DNA of 64,000 nucleotides, taken from Iphinoe sp. HA4291-MV1 (GTDB lineage Bacteria > Cyanobacteriota > Cyanobacteriia > Cyanobacteriales > Nostocaceae). Location of the stretch: the NCBI GenBank assembly GCA_019359415.1, contig JAHHHH010000018.1, positions 31,728-95,727 on the forward strand. Direction: 5' to 3'. The position numbers were made by a program, and so were the translations under genes. Below, piece by piece: positions 7,970 through 16,157 of this stretch. The notes under the pieces are model-generated. The model did no database searches, was not told where the DNA came from, and worked only from the letters and a program-made list of their open reading frames with translations. The number at the start of each line of letters is the position of its first letter. Position 1 is the stretch's first letter.

Positions 7970-9112
7970 TCAATTAGGCAATGGTCTTTTTTGCATACAC
8001 TTATTTAGAAAGTCAAGGTAGCACTGTGCAAAGATTTGCGGAGAAAACTGAGCGGCGTGCACTTGAGCATACTCAGGATTAAATTTTCCTTGATAAACTT
8101 CAAATTTTTCTATTGCGTCTACCAATGCCTCCTCTGTTTGCTCTTTGAAGAAGATACCAGTTCCTTTATCGCTATGTTCGCGAATATCTCGCACAGTTTC
8201 TAAGGCACCACCTGCCCCGTATGCGATGACCGGAGTACCACAAGCCTGTGCTTCCACCAAAGCAATGCCAAAATCTTCACAAGCTGCATAGACAAAACCT
8301 TTGGCATTAGCCATATACTTTTTTACCACATCATTGGGCTGCCATCCGAGTATTTGTATATTCGATTGTGCTATTCTCCGGATTTTTTTCATCTCTGGTC
8401 CTGTTCCAATTACGACTAAAGGCAGTTGCAATTTATTAAAAGCCCTGATTATTAAAGATACTTGTTTGTAACTAACCAAGCGGGAAACGGTTAGGTAATA
8501 ATCTTCTTTTTGAAGCAACAAGGGAAGACTCTCTACATTAACTGGCGGGTAAATGACTGTTGCTTCTCTTCGGTAGCAGCGCCAAATACGACGAGCAGTA
8601 TGCTTTGAGTTAGCAATAAAGTAATCAACACGATTTGCTGTCAATACATCCCATTGACGTAAACGATGCAGTAAATACCGCGTTATCCACCCAGCTAAAC
8701 CACTTCCCAACTTGCTTTCTTGAAGATAATCAAAAGTCAAGTCCCAAGCATAGCGCATGGGGCTATGACAGTAGCAAATATGTAACTGTTCAGGGGTGGT
8801 TAAAACTCCTTTCGCAACAGCGTGAGATGAAGACAAAATCACGTCATATGCTCGTAAATCTAGCTGTTCGATTGCTAGTGGCAACAAAGGCAAGTACTTT
8901 TGCACACCATTACGGGCAAAAGGAAAGTGCTGAAGAAATGTTGTGCCAATCTTCCGTTGGTATAAATAACTTTCCGGGTTACTGGATTCAAAATCGATGA
9001 GGGCGTACAAATCAGTATCGACGTGGTTGAGAATTTCTCGCACAACAAGCTCTGAACCACCAGTGGCTCTAGGTGTCAGCCATTCATGAACTAAGGCACA
9101 TTTCAAGGGCAC
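7970..9112 (-). CDS. Glycosyltransferase, GT4 family
   Basis: A retaining GT-B transferase that adds one sugar from a nucleotide donor. Homology starts at KCALVHEWLTP, just after a GTG (9112) and a TTG (9106); no ATG is close, and the in-frame ATG at 9256 would add about 48 unrelated residues. I use the GTG, giving 380 residues. GATGGSEL near the N-terminus is the acceptor-side glycine loop, and the C-terminal half carries the E(x7)E region around FGIALVEAQACGTPVIAYGAGG. It lies 97 bases upstream of the initiating sugar transferase on the same strand, so they probably build the same glycan. Sugar specificity is unknown. The start is uncertain. Confidence 0.8.
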   Translation of the reverse strand: MPLKCALVHEWLTPRATGGSELVVREILNHVDTDLYALIDFESSNPESYLYQRKIGTTFLQHFPFARNGVQKYLPLLPLAIEQLDLRAYDVILSSSHAVAKGVLTTPEQLHICYCHSPMRYAWDLTFDYLQESKLGSGLAGWITRYLLHRLRQWDVLTANRVDYFIANSKHTARRIWRCYRREATVIYPPVNVESLPLLLQKEDYYLTVSRLVSYKQVSLIIRAFNKLQLPLVVIGTGPEMKKIRRIAQSNIQILGWQPNDVVKKYMANAKGFVYAACEDFGIALVEAQACGTPVIAYGAGGALETVRDIREHSDKGTGIFFKEQTEEALVDAIEKFEVYQGKFNPEYAQVHAAQFSPQIFAQCYLDFLNKCMQKRPLPN

Positions 9113-9316
9113 AGCTAACTGTAGTTGGTAGAGAACACGCAAGGCGAGAGTTAAAGGTTGGTTAACTGAAACATTATTCCCAAATGAATGGAAAACGCCC
9201 CACTCTCGTGTAAAAGACGTAATCCTTTTCCAAGAGGTTCCAAGAAAATACCGCAACCTGATAACCTCAAAGACGAAAATGATATTGACGATATAGTGAC
9301 AGGGAATTGAGAATTT

Positions 9317-10255
9317 ATGCGAATTCTAATTGTAGGTGGTACGCGATTCATTGGTGTCTACCTCACTAAACTGCTGATAGAACAAGGACATGAAGTCGTA
9401 CTGTTTAATCGTGGGAATCATCCTGTACCAGTTGAGGGGGTAGGACAAATTATAGGCGATCGCACTGACGCTGACCAGTTAAAAGAAAAATTATCACTTC
9501 CTAATTTTGATGCCATTTTTGACAATAACGGACGGGAACTTACTGATACTCAACCATTAGCAGAAATTTTTCAAGACCGTGTAGAACATTTTGTGTATAT
9601 GAGTTCTGCTGGGGTATATCTCAAATTAGACCAAATGCCTCATGTGGAAGGGGATACCATCGATCCAAAAAGTCGCCATTTAGGTAAGCATGAAACGGAA
9701 GCTTACCTGATGCAACAGAGATTACCTTTTACTTCAATTCGTCCTACCTACATTTACGGTCCCCTGAACTATAACGATTTAGAAGCCTGGTTTTTTGACA
9801 GAATTGTACGTAACCGTCCCATTCCTATTCCTGGCAACGGCTTGCATATCACCCAACTCGGTCATGTAAAAGACTTAGCAACAGCCATGTCCAAAGTTCT
9901 GGGCAATTCTGGCGCACCCAGACAAGTTTACAATGTATCTGGCGATCGCTTTGTCACTTTTGATGGTTTAGCCCGCGCCTGCGCTGTTGCTGCTGGCAAA
10001 TCTCCTGATGAAATAAAAATTGTGCATTACGATCCGAAGAAATTTGATTTTGGCAAGCGCAAAGCTTTTCCTTTGCGGGTGCAGCACTTCTTTGCCTCAG
10101 TGAATAAAGCGAAAACAGAGTTAAATTGGCAACCGGAATATGATCTGATTTCTGGTTTACAAGATTCGTTGGAGAATGATTATCTGGCATCAGGACGGGA
10201 TAAAGCGGAAATAGATTTTTCTGTGGATGAGGAAATTTTGCAGGTTAACAGCTAA
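9317..10255 (+). CDS. NAD(P)-binding epimerase-like protein, CSP41-like
   Basis: 312 residues of the extended SDR fold. The N-terminal nucleotide motif GGTRFIG (7-13) and the segment EAYLMQQRLPFTSIRPTYIYGP match the cyanobacterial relatives of chloroplast CSP41 RNA-binding proteins. The usual YxxxK catalytic pair is not evident (the position reads HETEAYL), which fits proteins that have moved away from sugar chemistry to RNA binding or an unknown role. It is divergent from the GT4 gene. Whether it is an enzyme or an RNA-binding protein cannot be told from sequence alone. Confidence 0.8.
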   Translation: MRILIVGGTRFIGVYLTKLLIEQGHEVVLFNRGNHPVPVEGVGQIIGDRTDADQLKEKLSLPNFDAIFDNNGRELTDTQPLAEIFQDRVEHFVYMSSAGVYLKLDQMPHVEGDTIDPKSRHLGKHETEAYLMQQRLPFTSIRPTYIYGPLNYNDLEAWFFDRIVRNRPIPIPGNGLHITQLGHVKDLATAMSKVLGNSGAPRQVYNVSGDRFVTFDGLARACAVAAGKSPDEIKIVHYDPKKFDFGKRKAFPLRVQHFFASVNKAKTELNWQPEYDLISGLQDSLENDYLASGRDKAEIDFSVDEEILQVNS

Positions 10256-10258
10256 ATT

Positions 10259-10292
10259 GTTGACAGTTGACAGTTAACAGTTAACTGTCAAC
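10259..10292. repeat. TTGACAG repeats with 12-bp stem hairpin
   Basis: GTTGACA units run into a near-perfect palindrome with arms TTGACAGTTAAC (10267-10278) and its complement (10280-10291), just after the epimerase stop. It could stop transcription from both convergent genes, but there is no T run. Confidence 0.6.
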
Positions 10293-10462
10293 CATATATA
10301 ATAAGTACTTGGAAGCTTGGCAAGCAAAAGGTGAATCTATTCGGTGAACCTAGTACGCTTCGAATTACCTGATTACCATTCCAAAATCCTTATCTTACAG
10401 CACCTAGGTTTCAGGGCGCTTATCGCCCCATTAGCTAAACTCCAGTAATGAAATCTGTGCTA

Positions 10463-11089
10463 TCAAAGCGTCAAAACTCCAACCAATACTCTCACCAAGT
10501 CTTCTAATCCATCTGGGGCATGATAAATATTTATATCCTCAAGTATCTTTCTTTCCTGTCTTGAATAAATGCCAAATTTCCAATCTTCCCCAGTTGTGAC
10601 TGCTCCGTAAAACAGTGAACTAGAGTTTCTAGAGCCAAGCCAGTAATCTAGGGCAATAAGTTCTACAGACAATTGAGTAAATCCCCTCACTATATCCGTA
10701 TTTTTTGCTTCTATAACTATCAGGCTTGTTTCTTTATGCAAATAGTAGTCGAAGCTTCCTTTCAAGTACTGGTTTACCTCAATAGGAAATTCTATCTCAA
10801 TCGGGGTTTTTGTTGCTTGGACGATTTGTAAAAGGATAGGGGAAATGAGGACTTCTCGTCTAGCCATTTCATTGACTAAACTAGTGTAAAGTAAACTATT
10901 CCTGAGTAAGTTATAGAGGTTATCTAAAAAGTCTATATTTCCTTCATATTTTGGTAATTGTAAGTAATATTTTTCATGTTTGCATCCTAAATCAGAAAGA
11001 ATATATGAAGTGGGGTAGGAAAGTTCAAAGTATTTAGAAAAAGTATAGTTCTGACTGGGTTCAAGAATGAGAGGTTTGTCTACAAGCAT
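10463..11089 (-). CDS. Uncharacterised protein with PD-(D/E)XK-like nuclease core
   Basis: 208 residues, no signal peptide or membrane segment. Residues about 105-130 read GSFDYYLHKE, a gap, then LIVIEAKN, which fits the D...(E)xK metal-binding core of the PD-(D/E)XK nuclease superfamily, followed by a helix with a conserved Q. Similar orphan proteins are common in cyanobacteria and are not clearly part of restriction systems. No methylase or toxin-like partner is adjacent. The function is unknown; the fold call is a motif-based inference. Confidence 0.6.
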   Translation of the reverse strand: MLVDKPLILEPSQNYTFSKYFELSYPTSYILSDLGCKHEKYYLQLPKYEGNIDFLDNLYNLLRNSLLYTSLVNEMARREVLISPILLQIVQATKTPIEIEFPIEVNQYLKGSFDYYLHKETSLIVIEAKNTDIVRGFTQLSVELIALDYWLGSRNSSSLFYGAVTTGEDWKFGIYSRQERKILEDINIYHAPDGLEDLVRVLVGVLTL

Positions 11090-11180
11090 TATTCATCTGC
11101 CTTTAAAAAGATAGATTATTATTGCCAACAAAATCGTAAATCTTCTCAGCTTCTCCTGTTTAATCTCAGTATTTGTTACA

Positions 11181-11262
11181 ATAGACTTATTGCAAAAGTC
11201 TTGATTTTTGCGCTCTTCTTTGCGCCTGGTATGTAGGAGTGCGCGAAACAAAAAATATTTGA
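11181..11262. repeat. Dispersed intergenic repeat, copy 1
   Basis: The stretch AGACTTATTGCAAAAGTC, then TTTTTGCGCTCTT, then GAAACAAAAAATATTT is shared in part with 25367-25423 and 31421-31469. It lies downstream of pgsA. Confidence 0.6.
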
Positions 11263-11293
11263 TAACGGTGGGCGTAAAATCTTAAATTTTTTC

Positions 11294-11818
11294 TTACTTT
11301 GAGGTAGTGATACTGCTTTTTTCCGGCAAAAGGTAAATGATTCCAGAAATTAACGTTAGGGAGACAGAAACCCAGAAAGCAATCAAAGACGGTAATTGCC
11401 ATACTTGGGATAGAGGAGCGATAAGAAGTGCGATCGCAATAATTTGACTGACTGTTTTGAGTTTCCCCCAAATATTGGCTCCCGTAATCTTGGTTTGACT
11501 GACACGCCAACCTGCGATCGCTAACTCTCGTGCCAAAATAAGAAACACTCCCCAAGCAGGAACTTGTCCTAGTTCAATTAAAGCCAGCAACGGCGCAAGT
11601 ACAAGTAACTTATCAACCAAGGGGTCAAGAAATTTGCCTAAGTCACTAATTTGGTTGAGTTTCCGTGCTAAATAACCGTCCAACCAATCAGTCAGCGAGG
11701 CGACGAGAAAAATTGCCAAACAAATCCATCTGGCTTGGGGTGTAGCTTGGTGCAAACCGTAAAGGAGAAATGGTATCCCTAGAAGGCGAGAGAAGGTAAT
11801 CCAGTTAGGTAAAGTCAT
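11294..11818 (-). CDS. pgsA: CDP-diacylglycerol-glycerol-3-phosphate 3-phosphatidyltransferase
   Basis: It makes phosphatidylglycerophosphate, the committed step to phosphatidylglycerol, an essential thylakoid lipid. 174 residues, typical size. The CDP-alcohol phosphotransferase signature DG-x2-AR-x8-G-x3-D-x3-D can be read from DGYLARKL to DLGKFLDPLVD (about residues 48-71). About four to six hydrophobic segments cross the membrane, and the N-terminus MTLPNWITFSRLL is characteristic. It is divergent from aspA with only 60 bases between starts. Confidence 0.93.
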   Translation of the reverse strand: MTLPNWITFSRLLGIPFLLYGLHQATPQARWICLAIFLVASLTDWLDGYLARKLNQISDLGKFLDPLVDKLLVLAPLLALIELGQVPAWGVFLILARELAIAGWRVSQTKITGANIWGKLKTVSQIIAIALLIAPLSQVWQLPSLIAFWVSVSLTLISGIIYLLPEKSSITTSK

Positions 11819-11878
11819 AAGGATAAAGGGACAGGGGGAATATAAACTCTTGAGTGATAATTAATTTCCAAAAATAGC

Positions 11879-13315
11879 ATGACACAACAAACGGATTCTG
11901 GAGTGAGAATAGAACGCGATTCGATGGGCGATCGCCAACTACCAAGTAATACTTACTACGGTATTCAAACCTTACGGGCGATAGAAAATTTTTCTATTAG
12001 TGGCATTAAACCTTTATCTACTTACGTAGATGCTTGCGTCATCATTAAAAAAGCGACAGCAAGTGTCAATGGTACACTGGGCTGTATTCCCCAAGATATC
12101 AGTCAAGCAATTGTGCAAGCTGCTGATGAAGTGCTTGCTGGAAAGTTTCGCGATCAGTTTGTGGTAGATGTCTACCAAGCTGGTGCTGGAACTTCCCATC
12201 ATATGAATGTCAACGAAGTTCTCGCAAATCGTGCTCTAGAAATTCTCGGCGAAGAAAAAGGCAATTACAAGCGCGTTAGTCCTAACGACCACGTTAACTA
12301 CGGACAGTCTACCAATGATGTCATCCCGACAGCAATTCGTATTGGGGGCTTATTAGCATTATCAAAAACGCTACATCCTGCTTTAGAAAAGGCAATAGCG
12401 GCGCTAGAAGAAAAAGGCGAAGAATTTCAAGATATTGTTAGATCTGGCAGAACCCATATGCAAGATGCTGTACCCGTGCGTTTGGGTGAGAATTTTCGTG
12501 CTTGGGCGCACATTCTGACAGAACACCAAAACCGCATCTACACTGCTTCTTCTGATTTGATGGTGCTAGGTTTGGGAGGAAGCGCAGCAGGTACGGGGTT
12601 AAATACCCATCCTCAGTATCGTGCTCGTGTGGTAGAAACAATCTCAGATTTGATCCATATCCCTCTGGAAAGTGCACCTCACTTGATGGCAGCAATGCAG
12701 AGTATGGCACCATTTGTCAATGTTTCTGGTGCTTTACGCAATCTAGCTCAAGACCTAGTCAAAATATCTCATGATTTGCGTCTGATGGATTCGGGACCAA
12801 AAACTGGTTTCAAAGAAATTCAACTACCACCAGTACAACCTGGTTCCTCAATTATGCCAGGAAAGTACAACCCAGTAATGGCAGAGATGACATCAATGGT
12901 ATGCTTCCAGGTGATGGGTTACGATAGTGCGATCGCTCTTGCTGCACAAGCCGGACAATTAGAACTGAATGTGATGATGCCTCTGATTGCTTATAACCTA
13001 ATTCACAGCATCGAAATTCTTGGTAATACTATCGTCGCACTCACTGAACGTTGTATCAAGGGCATTACCGCTAACCAGGAACGTTGTTTAGCGTACGCTG
13101 AAGGTAGTTTAGCTTTGGTAACAGCATTAAATCCTCATATAGGTTATTTAAACGCAGCGGCTGTCGCGAAAGAATCTTTAGAAACTGGCAAATCTTTGCG
13201 GCAGATTGTTTTAGAACGTGGTTTCATGAGTGAAGCAGAATTAGCCGAAGTGTTAAACCTGGAACAAATGAGTGCGATTGTACCTCTAAATTTACAAGAC
13301 GGCACATCGGATTAG
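11879..13315 (+). CDS. aspA: Aspartate ammonia-lyase (aspartase/fumarase superfamily)
   Basis: It deaminates L-aspartate to fumarate and ammonia. 478 residues. The superfamily signature GSSIMPGKYNPV starts near residue 322. The N-terminal run QFVVDVYQAGAGTSHHMNVNEV resembles aspartase more than class II fumarase. SGRTHMQDAVPVRLG contains the TH pair of the active site. Fumarase cannot be fully excluded from sequence because the two share most motifs. A 13-bp inverted repeat follows the stop (13321-13357). Confidence 0.87.
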   Translation: MTQQTDSGVRIERDSMGDRQLPSNTYYGIQTLRAIENFSISGIKPLSTYVDACVIIKKATASVNGTLGCIPQDISQAIVQAADEVLAGKFRDQFVVDVYQAGAGTSHHMNVNEVLANRALEILGEEKGNYKRVSPNDHVNYGQSTNDVIPTAIRIGGLLALSKTLHPALEKAIAALEEKGEEFQDIVRSGRTHMQDAVPVRLGENFRAWAHILTEHQNRIYTASSDLMVLGLGGSAAGTGLNTHPQYRARVVETISDLIHIPLESAPHLMAAMQSMAPFVNVSGALRNLAQDLVKISHDLRLMDSGPKTGFKEIQLPPVQPGSSIMPGKYNPVMAEMTSMVCFQVMGYDSAIALAAQAGQLELNVMMPLIAYNLIHSIEILGNTIVALTERCIKGITANQERCLAYAEGSLALVTALNPHIGYLNAAAVAKESLETGKSLRQIVLERGFMSEAELAEVLNLEQMSAIVPLNLQDGTSD

Positions 13316-13320
13316 AGAAC

Positions 13321-13357
13321 AAAGAAGGAAGATAGAAGAAAGAAATCTTCCTTCTTT
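13321..13357 (+). terminator. Hairpin after aspA
   Basis: Arms AAAGAAGGAAGAT (13321-13333) and ATCTTCCTTCTTT (13345-13357) pair perfectly over 13 bp, just downstream of the aspA stop and before the DUF362 start. It is rich in purine/pyrimidine tracts, so a tandem-repeat origin is also possible. Confidence 0.55.
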
Positions 13358-13386
13358 ATTTGTTCTTATTCGTTCTTTATTTGACT

Positions 13387-14358
13387 ATGCACATCCAAAC
13401 ACCATCCGTCAGCTTAACTCGTGCAATTTCTTACGAACGGGAAGCACTCCGGGAATCTTTAGAAACACTACTGGAACCTTTGGGAGGAATGGCGGCGTTT
13501 GTCAAAAAGGGGAACCGCGTCTTACTCAAACCCAATCTACTGACAGGTGCACGTCCTCGCAAAGAGTGTACGACTCGTTCAGAACTAGTTTATACAGTCG
13601 CCCAGATGGTTCTGGAAGCAGGTGGTAAGCCATTTTTGGGGGATAGTCCCGCTTTTGGGAGTGCCAAGGGAGTTGCAGTGGCAAATGGTTATCTGCCTGT
13701 TTTAGAAGAACTGAATCTCCCTATCATCGATTTTCACGGGCTTCGCTACCAAACCGTCAGCGAAGACTTTAACCATCTGCTACTGTCCAAAGAGGCGATG
13801 GAAGCGGATGTAGTGATTAACCTACCCAAGGTGAAATCCCATGCTCAGTTGGTACTGACTTTAGGGGTAAAAAACCTGTTTGGTTGTGTTCCAGGCAAGA
13901 TGAAAGCTTGGTGGCACATGGAAGCGGGAAAAGATGCAAATCGTTTTGGTGAAATGTTAGTGGAAACTGCCAGGACAATTCATCCTGACTTAACCATAGT
14001 TGATGGCATCATCGGTCATGAAGGCAATGGTCCCAGTGGTGGTGAACCTCGTCCACTAGGCATTTTAGCAGCATCACCAGATGTTTTTGCCTTGGATCGT
14101 GTAATAGTGGAAATTCTTAATGTTCCGCCTGAACAAGTACCTACTGTCGCTGCATCAATGCGGCTAGGATTAATTGGTGAACTAGACAACATCGACTTTC
14201 CACATCTACATCCCGACTTACTAAAAATAGATGATTGGCGGTTACCAGACAAGCTCGTACCTATCGACTTTGGAATGCCTCGCGTTGTCAAATCTACGTT
14301 CAAACATCTTTACATAAAATTTATCAAAGAACCCATGAGTGCATATGCCAAACGGTAG
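13387..14358 (+). CDS. DUF362 family protein
   Basis: 323 residues from the ATG at 13387 (MHIQTPSVSLTR); an upstream ATG at 13360 lies just after the aspA hairpin and adds only nine hydrophobic residues. The DUF362 core is visible: LLKPNLLTG, GDSPAFGSAKG, DVVINLPKVKSHAQLVLTLG (with the family's KxKxH), NLFGCVPGKMK, and GHEGNGPSGGEPRPLG. No 4Fe-4S ferredoxin cysteines (CxxCxxC) are present, unlike many DUF362 proteins. The reaction is not established for this family. It is a possible cotranscript with aspA if the hairpin between them leaks. Confidence 0.83.
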   Translation: MHIQTPSVSLTRAISYEREALRESLETLLEPLGGMAAFVKKGNRVLLKPNLLTGARPRKECTTRSELVYTVAQMVLEAGGKPFLGDSPAFGSAKGVAVANGYLPVLEELNLPIIDFHGLRYQTVSEDFNHLLLSKEAMEADVVINLPKVKSHAQLVLTLGVKNLFGCVPGKMKAWWHMEAGKDANRFGEMLVETARTIHPDLTIVDGIIGHEGNGPSGGEPRPLGILAASPDVFALDRVIVEILNVPPEQVPTVAASMRLGLIGELDNIDFPHLHPDLLKIDDWRLPDKLVPIDFGMPRVVKSTFKHLYIKFIKEPMSAYAKR

Positions 14359-14877
14359 TTGCACTCAGCGCATCATATTAGTAGCAAGTGCAAACTCTGT
14401 TACAACAATTTTAAAATTGGCAGAGTAAGCTATAAATACCCTCCGATTGCTTAACCAGACCGCCCTCATTAAGTGGCGGTTTTTTTCATCTCTTAGTTAT
14501 TAGTTATGAGAGCCAAAGTACATCTAAATAACATATTTTCGGTTGTATTTATCAATATCATTTTGCAAGAAAAATGTAAATTTTAATACTATTGCCTTGG
14601 CATATGCGTAAAATAATCATTACATTGCAAGGTAAAGTATCCGGTGAAATTAACTACAAAGTAAAAGATAATGTTTAAATGTTTAACTCCTATTTTGTAT
14701 CAAGTGTTTCATGTACAAAAATCAAGTATAAATTAATTTAAAAATAATTGATATTTTTTATTAATAAATAGTATGATTTCGTCGAAAAAATAGCTAAAAT
14801 AGAAGTAAGACTCTCTTAATAAAGAGTCAAAACACAAAACAAAAAAATAGCTTAAAAATAACAAAATTCGATTTTTT
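14359..14877. other. Non-coding gap with a Rho-independent terminator
   Basis: After the terminator at 14459-14487 the stretch is AT-rich and shows no gene on either strand. Its last 100 bases are probably the leader and promoter of the small membrane protein gene at 14878. Confidence 0.6.
14459..14487 (+). terminator. Rho-independent terminator after the DUF362 gene
   Basis: ACCGCC (14459-14464) pairs with GGCGGT (14475-14480) and is followed by a run of seven T residues. It is placed about 100 bases after the DUF362 stop. Confidence 0.85.
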
Positions 14878-15066
14878 ATGGATGCAAATACCCAATCTGC
14901 TGACTCTGCCGATACACCTTCCCATAGGTTGGCAGATATTGTGGGAACTGTAATTGGTCTTTTAACTCTGACGCTCCCTTTGTTTGTCATTGCTCACTAC
15001 TCTTCAAGCAGTGTTCAGAATGACCAGCAACCCATTACCTACAATGTAAACACAGATGCGGATTAA
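14878..15066 (+). CDS. Small single-pass membrane protein
   Basis: 62 residues. The N-terminal 20 residues are polar and acidic (MDANTQSADSADTPSHR), residues about 22-43 form one transmembrane helix (IVGTVIGLLTLTLPLFVIAHY), and the tail is polar. It has its own long leader and a strong hairpin downstream. I recall similar short proteins in Nostocales but no function. The composition and the clean start and stop make it a likely real gene. Confidence 0.6.
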   Translation: MDANTQSADSADTPSHRLADIVGTVIGLLTLTLPLFVIAHYSSSSVQNDQQPITYNVNTDAD

Positions 15067-15092
15067 ATAAAACTTGAACAAGAAATCTTAAG

Positions 15093-15134
15093 CGCAGTCC
15101 CCACCCAAATTGTTTGATTTGGGTGGGGACTGCG
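15093..15134. terminator. Perfect 18-bp hairpin
   Basis: CGCAGTCCCCACCCAAAT (15093-15110) and its exact complement (15117-15134) are separated by a 6-base loop. It lies 27 bases after the small membrane protein gene. There is no T run, so it may end transcription only weakly or protect the 3' end of the message. A 14-bp palindrome CCTCAGTACTGAGG follows at 15138-15151. Confidence 0.6.
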
Positions 15135-15236
15135 AAACCTCAGTACTGAGGTATACTACTAGAAGGATTTATTGTGATCGACAGTACTGTAAAAGTAAGC
15201 AAGCTGGAGACATAAGCCTGGGGTAACAATTACAAA

Positions 15237-15635
15237 CTACTTTCTATTTCTGATGATATGGATAGCCGCACCCGCTGCTGCACCGTCAACTGCATCGCCA
15301 AGAGTATCTTTACCTGGGCGAGTGATTGTACCAGTCACTGTCCCAGCAGCCGCACCTACTCCAACATCTTGACCCAAGTTGCGATTTCTAGGATTGCGTC
15401 TAGTACCATTGACAGCATTAACAGCAGCACCAGCAGCACCACCTTTAACAGCATTGTTTAACACACTACCACGACCCCGGATGGCTCCAGAGACAACACC
15501 AGCACCTGCTCCAATGCCTATATCCTCTAGGAATTTTTGGTCAGCAGACGCAGGTTGAGCAGGAACTAAGGTAACACCAGCTAAACTTGCTGCCATGAGG
15601 CTGGGCATAAGTGCGCGTTTCAAAATTTTGTTCAT
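15237..15635 (-). CDS. Secreted glycine-zipper-like protein
   Basis: 132 residues. A signal peptide is clear (MNKILKRALMPSLMAASLAG, cleavage near PASA-DQ). The mature part is built of two similar halves, each of the form IGAGAGVVSGAI...GGAAGAAVNAV, i.e. small-residue glycine-zipper helices that commonly insert in or line the outer membrane. The function is unknown. It is convergent with the small membrane protein gene, with the 18-bp hairpin between them. Confidence 0.75.
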   Translation of the reverse strand: MNKILKRALMPSLMAASLAGVTLVPAQPASADQKFLEDIGIGAGAGVVSGAIRGRGSVLNNAVKGGAAGAAVNAVNGTRRNPRNRNLGQDVGVGAAAGTVTGTITRPGKDTLGDAVDGAAAGAAIHIIRNRK

Positions 15636-15783
15636 AGACTCACCTTCTCAACGCATTAAAAGACTAGAAAAAAGTTAAATTTGTTCCAGTGTTGTTGTTC
15701 TAGTTTTTTCATCTTTTCTCTAGTCTAGACAACAGAAAACTTTTTCTGCATGAATATGCTTTCATAATTACCGTACCTTTTAT

Positions 15784-16053
15784 TCAAAATACCTGAATCC
15801 ACTCTTTGACAGAATATTCAGTCCAAATGCCATTTTGCCAATAGGGATCAGCTTCAACTAACTGGCGCACGGTAGTTTCGTCTTCGGCTTCGTAAATGCC
15901 AAAAATTTTAGTTATATCTTTGGTAGGACCAATTGTAATTAACACACCAGATTCTTTCTGTTTTGCTAGTCCGTCTAAATGAGCTTGACGGTAAGGGGCG
16001 CGTTTTTCCAGAACGTCTTCGCAGTAAGTTCCCCACATTATGTATTTAGGCAT
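15784..16053 (-). CDS. YciI-like protein
   Basis: 89 residues, the usual size of the YciI/YCII family, a ferredoxin-like alpha/beta fold. The histidine in RQAHLDGLAKQKESG and the later ADPYWQNGIWTEYSVKEW are the recognisable family features. Members are thought to be small enzymes or regulators and the reaction is not known. It lies downstream of pheT on the same strand, separated by a 15-bp hairpin. Confidence 0.85.
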   Translation of the reverse strand: MPKYIMWGTYCEDVLEKRAPYRQAHLDGLAKQKESGVLITIGPTKDITKIFGIYEAEDETTVRQLVEADPYWQNGIWTEYSVKEWIQVF

Positions 16054-16102
16054 AGCTCTCTATAATTCAAAAATCAAAAACTAAAATTCAACAAAAATAG
16101 AA

Positions 16103-16148
16103 GTGAGAAGAAAGAAGCAATTTTTTACTCATTCTTCTTTCTTCTCAC
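16103..16148 (-). terminator. 15-bp inverted repeat after pheT
   Basis: GTGAGAAGAAAGAAG (16103-16117) and its exact complement (16134-16148) flank a 16-base loop that contains a T run on the plus strand. It lies 10 bases beyond the pheT stop and before the YciI gene, so it is a probable terminator or attenuating structure. Confidence 0.65.
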
Positions 16149-16157
16149 TCTTAAGTC

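Noticed and set aside
9151-9351. A minus-strand frame just upstream of the GT4 gene (LEPLGKGLRLLHESG)
   Set aside because: It overlaps the start of the divergent epimerase gene and has no recognisable domain; it may be a decayed leader, but the evidence is too thin.
10463-11089. The PD-(D/E)XK-like protein as part of a restriction or anti-phage system
   Set aside because: No methyltransferase, helicase or toxin gene lies next to it; neighbours are housekeeping genes.
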